Shown: positions 28,065 through 36,043 of the stretch, piece by piece
Numbering within the stretch: the stretch's first letter is position 1
Layout of the letters: every line of letters starts with the position of its first letter
Origin: Saprospiraceae bacterium
Lineage (GTDB): Bacteria > Bacteroidota > Bacteroidia > Chitinophagales > Saprospiraceae
Direction: 5' to 3'
DNA: 64,000 nt
NCBI GenBank assembly: GCA_016713025.1
Contig: JADJPZ010000004.1
Location: 248,001 to 312,000 of the forward strand
Made by a program: the position numbers and the translations under genes
The notes under the pieces: model-generated
The model's input: the letters and a program-made list of their open reading frames with translations, nothing else
The model's database searches: none
Told to the model about the DNA's origin: nothing

Positions 28065-29402
28065 CTAGAATTTAAGAAAATGCCATTTTTTGGTCTTAAG
28101 GTACAAGAGGGACATTACAGTAATACCTCCCCAGTATAAGATTTCTGCTCCCCATGCCCAATTAAGTCCATGATACCATTGTTTTATCATCAGATAGCTG
28201 TAGACTATATACACTATTGTAAATATGGTTTGGATCCTTAATGCCGTTTGAGTATGTCCGGTGCCAATCAGACCATTGATAAAAATACCTCCTGTGCCAA
28301 AGGTCATGAGTATCGCAAGCAGTATAGGCATATATGGCTTAGCGAGCAAAATAAGTGTCATATCTTCTTTGCCGAAAAGCGGATACAGGAAAAATTCAGG
28401 AAACAAAACTACCGGCATAGATATCAGCATGGTTGATAATAGGTTTAGTTTTGTTGTTTTATATATGAGAGGGAGTACCGCCTGACGTTTTTTATTTCCG
28501 ATAAAATTGCTGACTAAAGTGTTGATCCCGGCTGAGTATCCCCAACATGGTATAGATAAAATCAGATATACTGTCCTCATCAGATTTGAAATTTCCAGAT
28601 CTCTTCCTCCAACATTTTCTATGAAGCTAAAAAATAAAAACCAGGATCCTATGCCAAGAATGGATTGGAAAACAATCGGGAAAGAAATGTTAAACATACT
28701 CTTGAAAGTAGTAATACTTAGTCTGTGTATACTGAGCAACTCATATTTACGATTGGCTTTATCATAGATCATATAAGCTATAAAAACTACAAAAGCAACA
28801 ACTTCAGCCAAGGTGCTCGCCAATGCCGCTCCACCAATCCCCATAGCCGGGAAGCCAGCTTTTCCAAAAACCAGTACATAATTTAATATTATATTTACAA
28901 TGATCAGGACGATAGTGTCATAAATGATGAATTTAGTATTGGCTATACCTGTATAAAATGCTATGAGGGAAACTCCAAGGTAACTGAAAAACACACCCCA
29001 ACTCCTGTATTTTATGTATTCGACACATTTTTCAAGTATATCGGGATTGTTGATAAACATTGAAAAAAAATCTCTGCTGAATAGTTGAAGCAATAAAAAT
29101 AATATAATAGAAAGAGTCAACTCAAACAAAAACAAAGCCTGAAAATCAGTACCGGCTCCAATATAATTATGCTCTCCGTTTCTCCTTGCTATGATGATCT
29201 GTCCTCCTCTCGAAAATCCATAACCTATACTGGCAACAATCAAATAAAAAACACCTACCAAACCCGCAGCTGCGAAATCCAATGAATTGTAATGATACAG
29301 GAATACATTGTCGCTCAGGACTATGATATTCTGAGCAGCACTTCCCAGCATGATGGGTACAGACAATGATAATATCTGACTATAGGAGGTGTTTAACTTC
29401 AT
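28065..29402 (-). CDS. MATE family multidrug/metabolite exporter
   Basis: Polytopic inner-membrane antiporter of the MATE/NorM family, 445 residues from the ATG at 29402 (a GTG three codons upstream at 29411 is also open). Two homologous halves of six helices are visible. The first begins with SYSQILSLSVPIMLGSAAQNIIVLSDNVFL, with the conserved Pro in helix 1 and the D-x-x-x/N signature. The second begins around LSITTFKSMFNISFPIVFQSILGIGSW. Exports an organic cation or drug using an ion gradient; the substrate is unknown. It precedes the GH3 gene on the same strand by 49 bp. Confidence 0.9.
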   Translation of the reverse strand: MKLNTSYSQILSLSVPIMLGSAAQNIIVLSDNVFLYHYNSLDFAAAGLVGVFYLIVASIGYGFSRGGQIIIARRNGEHNYIGAGTDFQALFLFELTLSIILFLLLQLFSRDFFSMFINNPDILEKCVEYIKYRSWGVFFSYLGVSLIAFYTGIANTKFIIYDTIVLIIVNIILNYVLVFGKAGFPAMGIGGAALASTLAEVVAFVVFIAYMIYDKANRKYELLSIHRLSITTFKSMFNISFPIVFQSILGIGSWFLFFSFIENVGGRDLEISNLMRTVYLILSIPCWGYSAGINTLVSNFIGNKKRQAVLPLIYKTTKLNLLSTMLISMPVVLFPEFFLYPLFGKEDMTLILLAKPYMPILLAILMTFGTGGIFINGLIGTGHTQTALRIQTIFTIVYIVYSYLMIKQWYHGLNWAWGAEILYWGGITVMSLLYLKTKKWHFLKF

Positions 29403-29460
29403 ACGGTGCACAAAATATCCATTTTTTTAGTGATATAGTACACTTTTATAAAAATTAAAT

Positions 29461-29468
29461 TACATTTG
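29461..29468 (+). promoter_or_regulatory. Putative -7 element of the oligopeptidase gene
   Basis: TACATTTG (TAnnTTTG) 35 bp before the start codon at 29503, in the divergent spacer with the MATE gene. The -33 match is poor. Confidence 0.45.
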
Positions 29469-29502
29469 ATGATTATTTAAATTTATTAACATAAGTCTTT
29501 TT

Positions 29503-31710
29503 ATGGCCACTCAACGTTTTTTTTTAGCTCTCCTTTGTTTTACATTTGCTTTTTTTTCTTGTAAACAAAAAGATGGAAATTCAACCCAACCTATGGAAAA
29601 TAAAGTTAGTAAAATGTTTTCAAAATCCGATATCATACCACCTGTCGCTGAAAAAACACCAAAGACTATTGTCACTCATGGTGATACTATGGTAGACAAT
29701 TATTTTTGGATGCGACTTTCTGATGAACAAAAAAATGCACAGAAACCGGATGAACAGACTAAAAAAGTTCTGGATTATCTCAACGCTGAGAATGCGTACA
29801 GAGAAAAGATGATGTCTCACACAGACAGCTTTCAAAATCGGCTTTTTGAAGAAATCAAGGGCAGAATCAAACAAACGGATATGTCTGTACCATACAAGGA
29901 TAACGGATATTTTTATATTACACGATTCGAAGAGGGTAAAGAATACCCGATCCATAGCAGAAAAAAGGGAAGCCTTGATGCTCAGGAAGAAATCTTACTC
30001 AATGTCAATAATCTTGCCGAAGGCCATGAATACTATGCTGTAGGTGGAAGAACTGTCAGTCCCGACAATAAGATATTGGCTTATTCTGAAGATATAGTAA
30101 GCAGGAGGCAGTATACCATAAGATTTAAAGACTTGATCACAGGGAAAAACCTTGATGATGTGATACCAGTCACGTCAGGAGGCATCACCTGGGGTAACGA
30201 CAACAAAACCATTTTTTATACTAAAATTGATGCAACTCTGAGATCATTCAAAATTTACAGACATACTTTGGGTACAAATGTGAAAAATGATCAATTGGTA
30301 TGGCATGAAAAAGACGAAACATTCAGTACCTTCATTTACAAAACAAAGTCAAAAAAATATCTGGTCATAGGATCGGCAGCTACTTTGTCCAACGAATATC
30401 AGATACTGGAAGCCGACAACCCTACAGAAAAATTTCGTATGTTTCAACCTCGTGAGCGTAAATTGGAATACAGTATATATCACTATGGAGATAGCTGGTA
30501 CATACATACCAATAAAAATGATGCTCAAAACTTCAAAATCATGGTGACACCTGAAACGGCAACAACTAAGGAAAATTGGAAAGATCTCATGCCGTATGAC
30601 AAAAATATATTTATCGAAGGGATAGATATCTTTAAGGATCATATGGTGATATCTGAAAGAAAAGGTGGCATCACACAATTGCGTATCAGGCCGTGGAACG
30701 GGCAAGATGAGCATTATGTCCAGTTTGGTGAAGAGTCTTATACTACAGGTACAGGTATCAATCCTGATTTTGAGACAGATTTACTAAGGTTGGATTACAC
30801 GTCACTGACGACACCCAATACCACATACGATTATAATGTAAAGACAAAAAAACTCGAAAAACTGAAGCAGCAGGAAGTGATAGGAAGTTTTAAAGCCGAA
30901 GATTATGTTTCTGAACGAAAGATGGTCAAAGCACAGGATGGGACTATGATTCCACTTTCGATCGTGTACAAAAAAGGATTTAAGAAGGATGGAAGCCAGC
31001 CGTTTTTACTGTATGGCTACGGGTCATATGGGGCAAGCATGGATCCTTATTTTTCATCTGTTAGATTAAGTTTACTTGACAGAGGTTTTGGATTTGCTAT
31101 TGCACATATACGAGGTGGTCAGGAGATGGGCAGACAGTGGTATGAGGACGGAAAATATCTGAAAAAGAAAAATACATTTACCGATTTTATAGATTGTGGG
31201 GATTATCTGCTGAATGAAAAATACGTAGCCAAAGACAAACTTTTTGCTAACGGTGGCAGTGCCGGAGGATTGCTGATGGGTGCTGTGATGAATATGAAAC
31301 CTGAAATTTGGAAAGGCATCATTGCGGCAGTTCCATTTGTGGATGTCATCAATACCATGCTGGATGAAAGTATTCCTCTCACTACGGGCGAGTTTGATGA
31401 ATGGGGCAATCCCAAAGATAAAGAATATTACGCGTATATGAAATCCTATTCACCTTACGATAATGTCGAGGCAAAAGCATATCCGGCTACATTGGTGACA
31501 ACCGGATATTGGGATTCTCAGGTTCAGTACTGGGAACCTGCAAAATGGGTTGCAAAACTAAGGGAAATGAAAACGGACAAAAACCCTTTGCTAATGTACT
31601 GTAATATGGAGACAGGTCATGGAGGAGCTTCAGGTAGATTCAGAAGATTTCGGGAGACGGCTATGGAGTATGCCTTTTTACTGGATTTGGCAGGTTTGGG
31701 TGAAGATTGA
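29503..31710 (+). CDS. S9 prolyl oligopeptidase family lipoprotein (oligopeptidase B-like)
   Basis: Serine peptidase of family S9A that would cleave short peptides, probably after basic residues as in oligopeptidase B. The 735-residue protein starts with a lipoprotein signal (FLALLCFTFAFFSC), so it is likely anchored in the periplasm or outer membrane. Next come an N-terminal PPVAEKTPKTIVTHGDTMVDNYFWMR segment, a seven-bladed propeller and the C-terminal alpha/beta hydrolase. The catalytic triad is readable: Ser586 in GGSAGG, Asp671 in GYWDSQVQYWEP and His706 in METGHGG. The same WEPAKWVAKLRE region is typical of the oligopeptidase B branch. A family A repeat element follows the stop. Confidence 0.92.
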   Translation: MATQRFFLALLCFTFAFFSCKQKDGNSTQPMENKVSKMFSKSDIIPPVAEKTPKTIVTHGDTMVDNYFWMRLSDEQKNAQKPDEQTKKVLDYLNAENAYREKMMSHTDSFQNRLFEEIKGRIKQTDMSVPYKDNGYFYITRFEEGKEYPIHSRKKGSLDAQEEILLNVNNLAEGHEYYAVGGRTVSPDNKILAYSEDIVSRRQYTIRFKDLITGKNLDDVIPVTSGGITWGNDNKTIFYTKIDATLRSFKIYRHTLGTNVKNDQLVWHEKDETFSTFIYKTKSKKYLVIGSAATLSNEYQILEADNPTEKFRMFQPRERKLEYSIYHYGDSWYIHTNKNDAQNFKIMVTPETATTKENWKDLMPYDKNIFIEGIDIFKDHMVISERKGGITQLRIRPWNGQDEHYVQFGEESYTTGTGINPDFETDLLRLDYTSLTTPNTTYDYNVKTKKLEKLKQQEVIGSFKAEDYVSERKMVKAQDGTMIPLSIVYKKGFKKDGSQPFLLYGYGSYGASMDPYFSSVRLSLLDRGFGFAIAHIRGGQEMGRQWYEDGKYLKKKNTFTDFIDCGDYLLNEKYVAKDKLFANGGSAGGLLMGAVMNMKPEIWKGIIAAVPFVDVINTMLDESIPLTTGEFDEWGNPKDKEYYAYMKSYSPYDNVEAKAYPATLVTTGYWDSQVQYWEPAKWVAKLREMKTDKNPLLMYCNMETGHGGASGRFRRFRETAMEYAFLLDLAGLGED

Positions 31711-31722
31711 TAGATTAAATAT

Positions 31723-31824
31723 CAATGTCGTTAAGTTAAGGAATTTTTCTTTGTTTTTACCCTATCTAAATCTTTCCCTTAAATGGGAAAGACTTCATAA
31801 AGAAGTCTTAACTAAACGACATTG
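31723..31824 (+). repeat. MITE-like element, family A, copy 2
   Basis: 102 bp with inverted ends CAATGTCGTT / AACGACATTG and a perfect 10-bp target duplication GATTAAATAT (31713-31722 and 31825-31834). It contains the same internal hairpin (TTTCCCTTAAATGGGAAA) and CCCTATCTAAATC block as copy 1. It lies just downstream of the oligopeptidase stop codon. Confidence 0.9.
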
Positions 31825-31846
31825 GATTAAATATACCAAATAAAAT

Positions 31847-31885
31847 AAAAAAAGGCAGCTATCTGAAAAGATGCTGCCTTTTTTT
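31847..31885. terminator. Bidirectional intrinsic terminator between the oligopeptidase and HU genes
   Basis: A-tract, stem GGCAGC / GCTGCC with an inner stem ATCT / AGAT closed by a GAAA tetraloop, then seven T. The A-run before and T-run after make it usable from both strands. Confidence 0.85.
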
Positions 31886-31905
31886 GTTTTTTATTAATCT
31901 TATAT

Positions 31906-31999
31906 CAAACAGAAAATTGAAAACGATAATTTATAATCATAATTATTTAATTTACAATGAATTATGATTTAAATTTTTTGCAAAATATTTTCTGTTCAC
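31906..31999. repeat. Palindromic repeat, family D, copy 1
   Basis: About 94 bp, ends CAAACAGAAAAT and ATTTTCTGTTCAC, centre with ATCATAATTATTTAATTT / AATTATGATTTAAAT. Flanked by TATAT on both sides, which is too AT-rich to be conclusive. Other copies are at 38037 (interrupted) and 45836 (reverse). Confidence 0.7.
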
Positions 32000-32018
32000 T
32001 ATATTATCTTACGATAGA

Positions 32019-32291
32019 TTAATTTACTGCGTCAACGAAAGACTTTCCAGCTTTAAATTTCACTGAAGTTTTAGCTGCAATCGCAATAGTTTTTCCTGTA
32101 GATGGATTTCTACCTTCTCTTGCAGGCTTATGAGCAGTAGAAAAAGTACCAAAACCAACAAAAGCAGCTTTGTCGCCAGCTTTTAATGATGCCTCGATAC
32201 CACTGAATACTGCATCAACGGCAGATCCTGCTTGTGCTTTAGTAATGCCAGCTGATTCTGCTACTGCATTGATTAAATCTCCTTTGTTCAT
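32019..32291 (-). CDS. HU-family DNA-binding protein
   Basis: Small histone-like protein of 90 residues that bends and compacts DNA. The chosen start at 32291 gives MNKGDLINAVAESAGITKAQ, the canonical HU N-terminus; the frame is open for 13 more codons upstream (to 32330), but those codons cover the promoter -7 box. Seen: GFGTFSTAHKPAREGRNPSTGKTI, the beta-arm with the intercalating Pro and the RNP-x-TG signature, followed by a C-terminal helix AGKSFVDAVN. Single gene unit with its own promoter (32328-32358) and terminator. It is of the standard short type, not the long Bacteroidota HU variants. Confidence 0.97.
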   Translation of the reverse strand: MNKGDLINAVAESAGITKAQAGSAVDAVFSGIEASLKAGDKAAFVGFGTFSTAHKPAREGRNPSTGKTIAIAAKTSVKFKAGKSFVDAVN

Positions 32292-32327
32292 GATATAGAT
32301 TTTAAATTTTAATAATAAATTCGGCCG

Positions 32328-32358
32328 CAAAGGTACTGATTTCTCATATAATTACAAA
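32328..32358 (-). promoter_or_regulatory. Consensus Bacteroidota promoter of the HU gene
   Basis: On the minus strand: TTTG (32355-32358), exactly 19 bp spacer, then TACCTTTG (32328-32335). This is a perfect match to the TTTG-N19-TAnnTTTG promoter of this phylum, about 37 bp before the HU start codon, and the best promoter in the window. Confidence 0.85.
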
Positions 32359-32914
32359 TATTTATTCATAAAATAAATCAAAGTAGCCTCCTGAAGCCTT
32401 AATTTTGCTTATAAACGATGAATTTGTACTCATTATTATATATTTAATATTAAATAAAATGTTAATTGTAGCGATTGTTCGATTTCAAAATATATAAAGC
32501 GTGCCTATCTATATTATATAAAAATTTGTCTATTACGCCTTTATTCATTTGTTATTTGTTTATCATTGTGCTGATTTTTTAGATGCTTGGATGGTCGCTA
32601 CGCAAGATATATGGGAGTAGGATTAAAAAAGTCGAATGCAAGTTTATACTTTCTGTCCGGTGAAAAAAAATAAAAAAATGTGATAATATAAACAGATGAA
32701 ATCCCCATGATACAAACAACACAAATCAATATGATTAATCATGCGAATTCCATTTGACCTTTAAAAAAAAAATAAAAAATAAACAGATGAAATCCCCATA
32801 AGCGGTCTGCATACACACCTGAATGATTAAATTGGTACGTAATTCAAGGAAATTTGAAAACATAAACAAATTCACAAATCAAACAAATTCAACGAATTAG
32901 CAAAATTTAAACAG
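32359..32914 (+). other. Gene-poor spacer with repeated AAACAGATGAAATCCCCAT leader motif
   Basis: No gene of normal size is seen. The 19-nt string AAACAGATGAAATCCCCAT occurs at 32690 and 32781, each time as a four-codon reading frame ATG-AAA-TCC-CCA followed directly by a stop (TGA, then TAA). A third AAACAGATGAAA at about 32910 is the real start of the small lipoprotein gene. The first part of the spacer is AT-rich without clear signals. Confidence 0.6.
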
Positions 32915-33094
32915 ATGAAACTTAAGTATATAATTTTTTTAGCCAGCATTATCTTTTGTGTAGGTCTTTTTTCATCTTGCAGTAAAGGTTATGGTTGCGG
33001 CCTTGAAGAAAAATACAATAATCCGGATCTGGAGTCTTCAAAACGAGGCAAATCCACTCTTTTTGGCAAATCACAAAAAAAACGAAGATCTTGA
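32915..33094 (+). CDS. Small lipoprotein of 59 residues
   Basis: Too short for usual gene callers, but convincing: ATG preceded by AAACAG, a lipoprotein signal peptide (MKLKYIIFLASIIFCVGLF, lipobox SSC with the lipidated Cys at residue 22), then a short Gly-Tyr-Gly-Cys stretch (KGYGCGLEEKYN) and a basic tail KSQKKRRS. It is probably anchored in the inner or outer membrane after cleavage. I recognise no function; short lipoproteins with a CSKGYGC-type start are seen in this phylum. A family A repeat lies 76 bp downstream. Confidence 0.65.
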   Translation: MKLKYIIFLASIIFCVGLFSSCSKGYGCGLEEKYNNPDLESSKRGKSTLFGKSQKKRRS

Positions 33095-33170
33095 TGTCAA
33101 ATTGCATGTAAAGAGATAACCTGTTATTTTCATTATTCCAAATGCAGCATAGCTTGAATAGGGTTAAATC

Positions 33171-33270
33171 AAAATGTCGTTTAGTTAAGACATCGTTGTG
33201 AAGTCTTTCGCTTGTAAGGGGAAGATTTAGATAGAGTAAAACAAAAAAAAAATACTTATCTAAACGACAT
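33171..33270 (-). repeat. MITE-like element, family A, copy 3 (reverse orientation)
   Basis: 100 bp, reverse complement of the copies at 20252 and 31723, with ends AATGTCGTTTAG / CTAAACGACAT. The direct repeats GGGTTAAATC (33161-33170) and GGGTTTAATC (33271-33280) differ at one base; the right one covers the oppC stop codon. Confidence 0.85.
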
Positions 33271-33274
33271 GGGT

Positions 33275-34429
33275 TTAATCTCTGAAACTAAAATTGGATT
33301 TCTGCCAGTGATTGGAAATGTTATTGAGGCTTAGAACCATTAAAAAAATGGCAAGACCGGGAAATACTACTAACCACCAATACCTCATATTTCTACCTTC
33401 TGCCAACATTTTACCCCAGGAAACTTCTTCCACGGGCAAACCTACACCCAGAAATGACAGTGTAGATTCAAGGATGACTGCACTACCGATACTAAAACAC
33501 ACAGCCACTATGAGGGTAGGCATTATATTTGGCAAAATATGTCTGAAAATAATCCTCACATCAGGCATTCCAAGCACAGTAGCAGATGTTATATAATTTT
33601 CACTTTTGACAGATAAAGTGTCACCCCTGGCAAGCCGGGCAAAATCTGCCCAGCTGAGAAGCGTTATGATCAGTACAATATTCCACACTGATGGTACTTT
33701 ACAGACGCTAATTAGTGCAAGGAGCAGGAAAATGCCCGGAAAAGACTTTCTGATTTCGATTGATTTTACCAAAATTGTATCCAATGGAATTGATATTTTG
33801 TAGCCTCCTGAATATTTTGCCCATAAGTGTCCTGTTATTTTCAAAACTAAGATAAGTCCGATCATCATAACAAAAAATAAAAACGTATTGTGCCTGAATA
33901 CCACAAACTCCATCCATATCATATATCCAATAATGACTAAACCAGTTAAATATATCATCATACTGATAGCATTTATCTTGATACCTTTATCTTGAAAATA
34001 ACCTGCGGCCATTCCAAGGCTCACACCTATAAGAAAAGAAAAAAATACTGATAAAAAACCTATTTTTAATGCTATACCACATCCTCTGATCATGCCAGCC
34101 GCAACATCCCGACCCAATTTATCTGTGCCCAACCAATGCCTGATCTCAGTTTCTCCGGGCTTTTGTCCTGCAAACGGACTCATTCCATAGTTTTTAGCAG
34201 TTTCTGCGTAACCGCCTGAATATGGTATCAATGGCATGATACATGCTGCTGACCCGGCATTGTTGTTTTTTAACATTTTATCAGATAAAAAAGGAAAAAT
34301 CCATGCACCTTCACTTTTACATACTATCGGTTTATCACCAGCTAAAAATGGAGAAAATAATGCCACCATGATATAGGTGCCTATAAGAAACAATGAAAGC
34401 CTGTATGCGATATTTTTAGATTTTATCAT
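33275..34429 (-). CDS. Oligopeptide ABC transporter permease, OppC/DppC-like
   Basis: Inner-membrane permease subunit of a peptide importer. From the ATG at 34429 it has 384 residues; that ATG overlaps the oppB stop in the sequence ATGA, typical of coupled translation, while the frame is open 39 codons further up within oppB. Seen: N-terminal helix, HWLGTDKLGRDVAAGMIRG (the OppC signature before helix 2), and the EAA loop (ADFARLARGDTLSVKSENYITSATVLGMPDVRIIFRHILPN). An insertion of some 60-70 residues between helix 1 and the signature makes it longer than the usual 300. No ATPase gene is adjacent. Confidence 0.92.
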   Translation of the reverse strand: MIKSKNIAYRLSLFLIGTYIMVALFSPFLAGDKPIVCKSEGAWIFPFLSDKMLKNNNAGSAACIMPLIPYSGGYAETAKNYGMSPFAGQKPGETEIRHWLGTDKLGRDVAAGMIRGCGIALKIGFLSVFFSFLIGVSLGMAAGYFQDKGIKINAISMMIYLTGLVIIGYMIWMEFVVFRHNTFLFFVMMIGLILVLKITGHLWAKYSGGYKISIPLDTILVKSIEIRKSFPGIFLLLALISVCKVPSVWNIVLIITLLSWADFARLARGDTLSVKSENYITSATVLGMPDVRIIFRHILPNIMPTLIVAVCFSIGSAVILESTLSFLGVGLPVEEVSWGKMLAEGRNMRYWWLVVFPGLAIFLMVLSLNNISNHWQKSNFSFRD

Positions 34430-35811
34430 ATATCCATGCTGTTTTTCATTTTCGGATTTACTATTTGATATAAGATATCTGTTAAAATCATAAATAGGAT
34501 CGTGAAAAAAGAAATCACTATCAAGATGCCAAAAACGACATTCCAATCATAACTATTGATGCTGTCCATCATCAGCCGACCCATTCCGGGTATATTAAAT
34601 ATCACTTCAATGATCAATGCACCTGACAATCCAGCAGGTATTCTGCCACCTATGAGAGTTACCATTGGGATCAGTACATTGGGAAGAATATGACGAAACA
34701 TGGTATTTATGCCCGTAAGTCCTTTGGATCTTGCAAACTTTGCGTACAAAGCTTTTTTTTGTTGCACTACATTATTTCTGATGACCCTGCTGACCTGAGC
34801 TATATCATTGGCAGCAAGGCAGATTACTGGTAGGATCAACTGACCTGAATATTGTGAGATAGTTGTTACAAACGACTGACCATCAGGAATATACCAATTG
34901 CCGGGAGCTGGAAAAATATCCATCCATCCTCCAAATCTTGTTGATGTAAAATAAATGATCAACATGGACGCCAGCCAAAAAACCGGAATGGCAAATAATA
35001 GTATCCAAATAAAATTGCTTATCCTGTCATACCAGCCTTCAGCATGATAGCCTGCATACAATCCTGATGGTATTGCGATGATATTTGTGATCAAAAGATT
35101 TAATAATATAAGAATGAAGGTCCATTTTATTGCTGAAGAGATTTTTGAAATGACAGTCCTTCCATCTTTTGTTGATTCACCAAAATTACCACTGATGATG
35201 TTCTTTAACCAATGATGAAACTGATTATCAAAACCATGCCATACGATTGTCGGATAAAAGAAAGATATTTTATTATCATTCAAAACCTGAAAACCTGAAA
35301 TCAAAGAGTCATATTTCACTTTCAATGACAAGTTTCGTGGTGGTATAATTGATAACAACATTTTTTCTATTTCCGGTATTTCTACAGTAAATGTAAGATT
35401 TTTTATTCTGTCTTGGTTCGCCTGATGATCATAAATCGTATCTTGATGAGCGAGTTGGATAAATTCGTTTCTGAGGTTTATAAATTCGATGATGTCTGAA
35501 AAATATCTTTTTTGGTGCAGCAATTCTTTTACCTGATTCCGGGTAGTCGGGTCGACAATGGAAAGTATATTTGATGGATAGAAATGTGGTTGCACTCCCA
35601 TGTATGCCAAAGGTTTATCCATGCCTTTTTTGGTATACATCTTTTTATACTCTGTAGAATAATTTTTACTCTCATGATGTACGCCTTGTAAGAGCAACAT
35701 TGCATCCGCCGCATCTCCAGGTATCAGTTTACTGAGTAAAAATGCGATGATCATCACAAAAAACAGGGTAGGTAATATCAACAATAATCTCTTGATGACA
35801 AACCTTACCAT
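34426..35811 (-). CDS. Oligopeptide ABC transporter permease, OppB/DppB-like
   Basis: Partner permease of the downstream oppC product. The start at 35811 (MVRFVIKRLLLILPTLFFVM) is the standard OppB beginning and gives 461 residues. The frame stays open to 35970 only because it reads through the repeat element at 35856-36013. Helix 1 ends in LLSKLIPGDAADAM. A large extracytoplasmic insertion follows before ISGNFGESTKDGRTVISKI, adding well over 100 residues to the usual 310-330. The EAA loop (RVIRNNVVQQKKALYAKFARSKGLTGINTMFRHILPN) and the final helices are normal. ATP-binding subunits must be encoded elsewhere. Confidence 0.92.
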   Translation of the reverse strand: MVRFVIKRLLLILPTLFFVMIIAFLLSKLIPGDAADAMLLLQGVHHESKNYSTEYKKMYTKKGMDKPLAYMGVQPHFYPSNILSIVDPTTRNQVKELLHQKRYFSDIIEFINLRNEFIQLAHQDTIYDHQANQDRIKNLTFTVEIPEIEKMLLSIIPPRNLSLKVKYDSLISGFQVLNDNKISFFYPTIVWHGFDNQFHHWLKNIISGNFGESTKDGRTVISKISSAIKWTFILILLNLLITNIIAIPSGLYAGYHAEGWYDRISNFIWILLFAIPVFWLASMLIIYFTSTRFGGWMDIFPAPGNWYIPDGQSFVTTISQYSGQLILPVICLAANDIAQVSRVIRNNVVQQKKALYAKFARSKGLTGINTMFRHILPNVLIPMVTLIGGRIPAGLSGALIIEVIFNIPGMGRLMMDSINSYDWNVVFGILIVISFFTILFMILTDILYQIVNPKMKNSMDI

Positions 35812-35855
35812 ATTATTATTCTTTACATTTGGTGTGTGATAGAAGAGTGATACTT

Positions 35856-36013
35856 GTGTGTATAACAAACTGCACGAATTCAAATTTTCCTCATCGCTAC
35901 CCTCATTCCCTGAAGAGCCTGTCAAGCTCCGCTTGAGACGACCCGCCCAATTCAACCACGTTTTTACCATTTATTAAAAAGAACACTGAAAAAGTGCAAT
36001 TTGTTATACACAC
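35856..36013 (+). repeat. MITE-like element, family B, copy 2
   Basis: 158 bp with 20-bp terminal inverted repeats (GTGTGTATAACAAACTGCAC at 35856-35875; GTGCAATTTGTTATACACAC at 35994-36013; 19 of 20 match) and a perfect 9-bp target duplication GTGATACTT (35847-35855 and 36014-36022). It sits between oppA and oppB. No open frame of its own. Confidence 0.92.
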
Positions 36014-36043
36014 GTGATACTTTAGTAAAATATAAAAATACTA

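Noticed and set aside
35812..35970. 53-residue N-terminal extension of OppB
   Set aside because: It is translated from the family B repeat element; OppB proteins start with the helix that begins at the Met at 35811.
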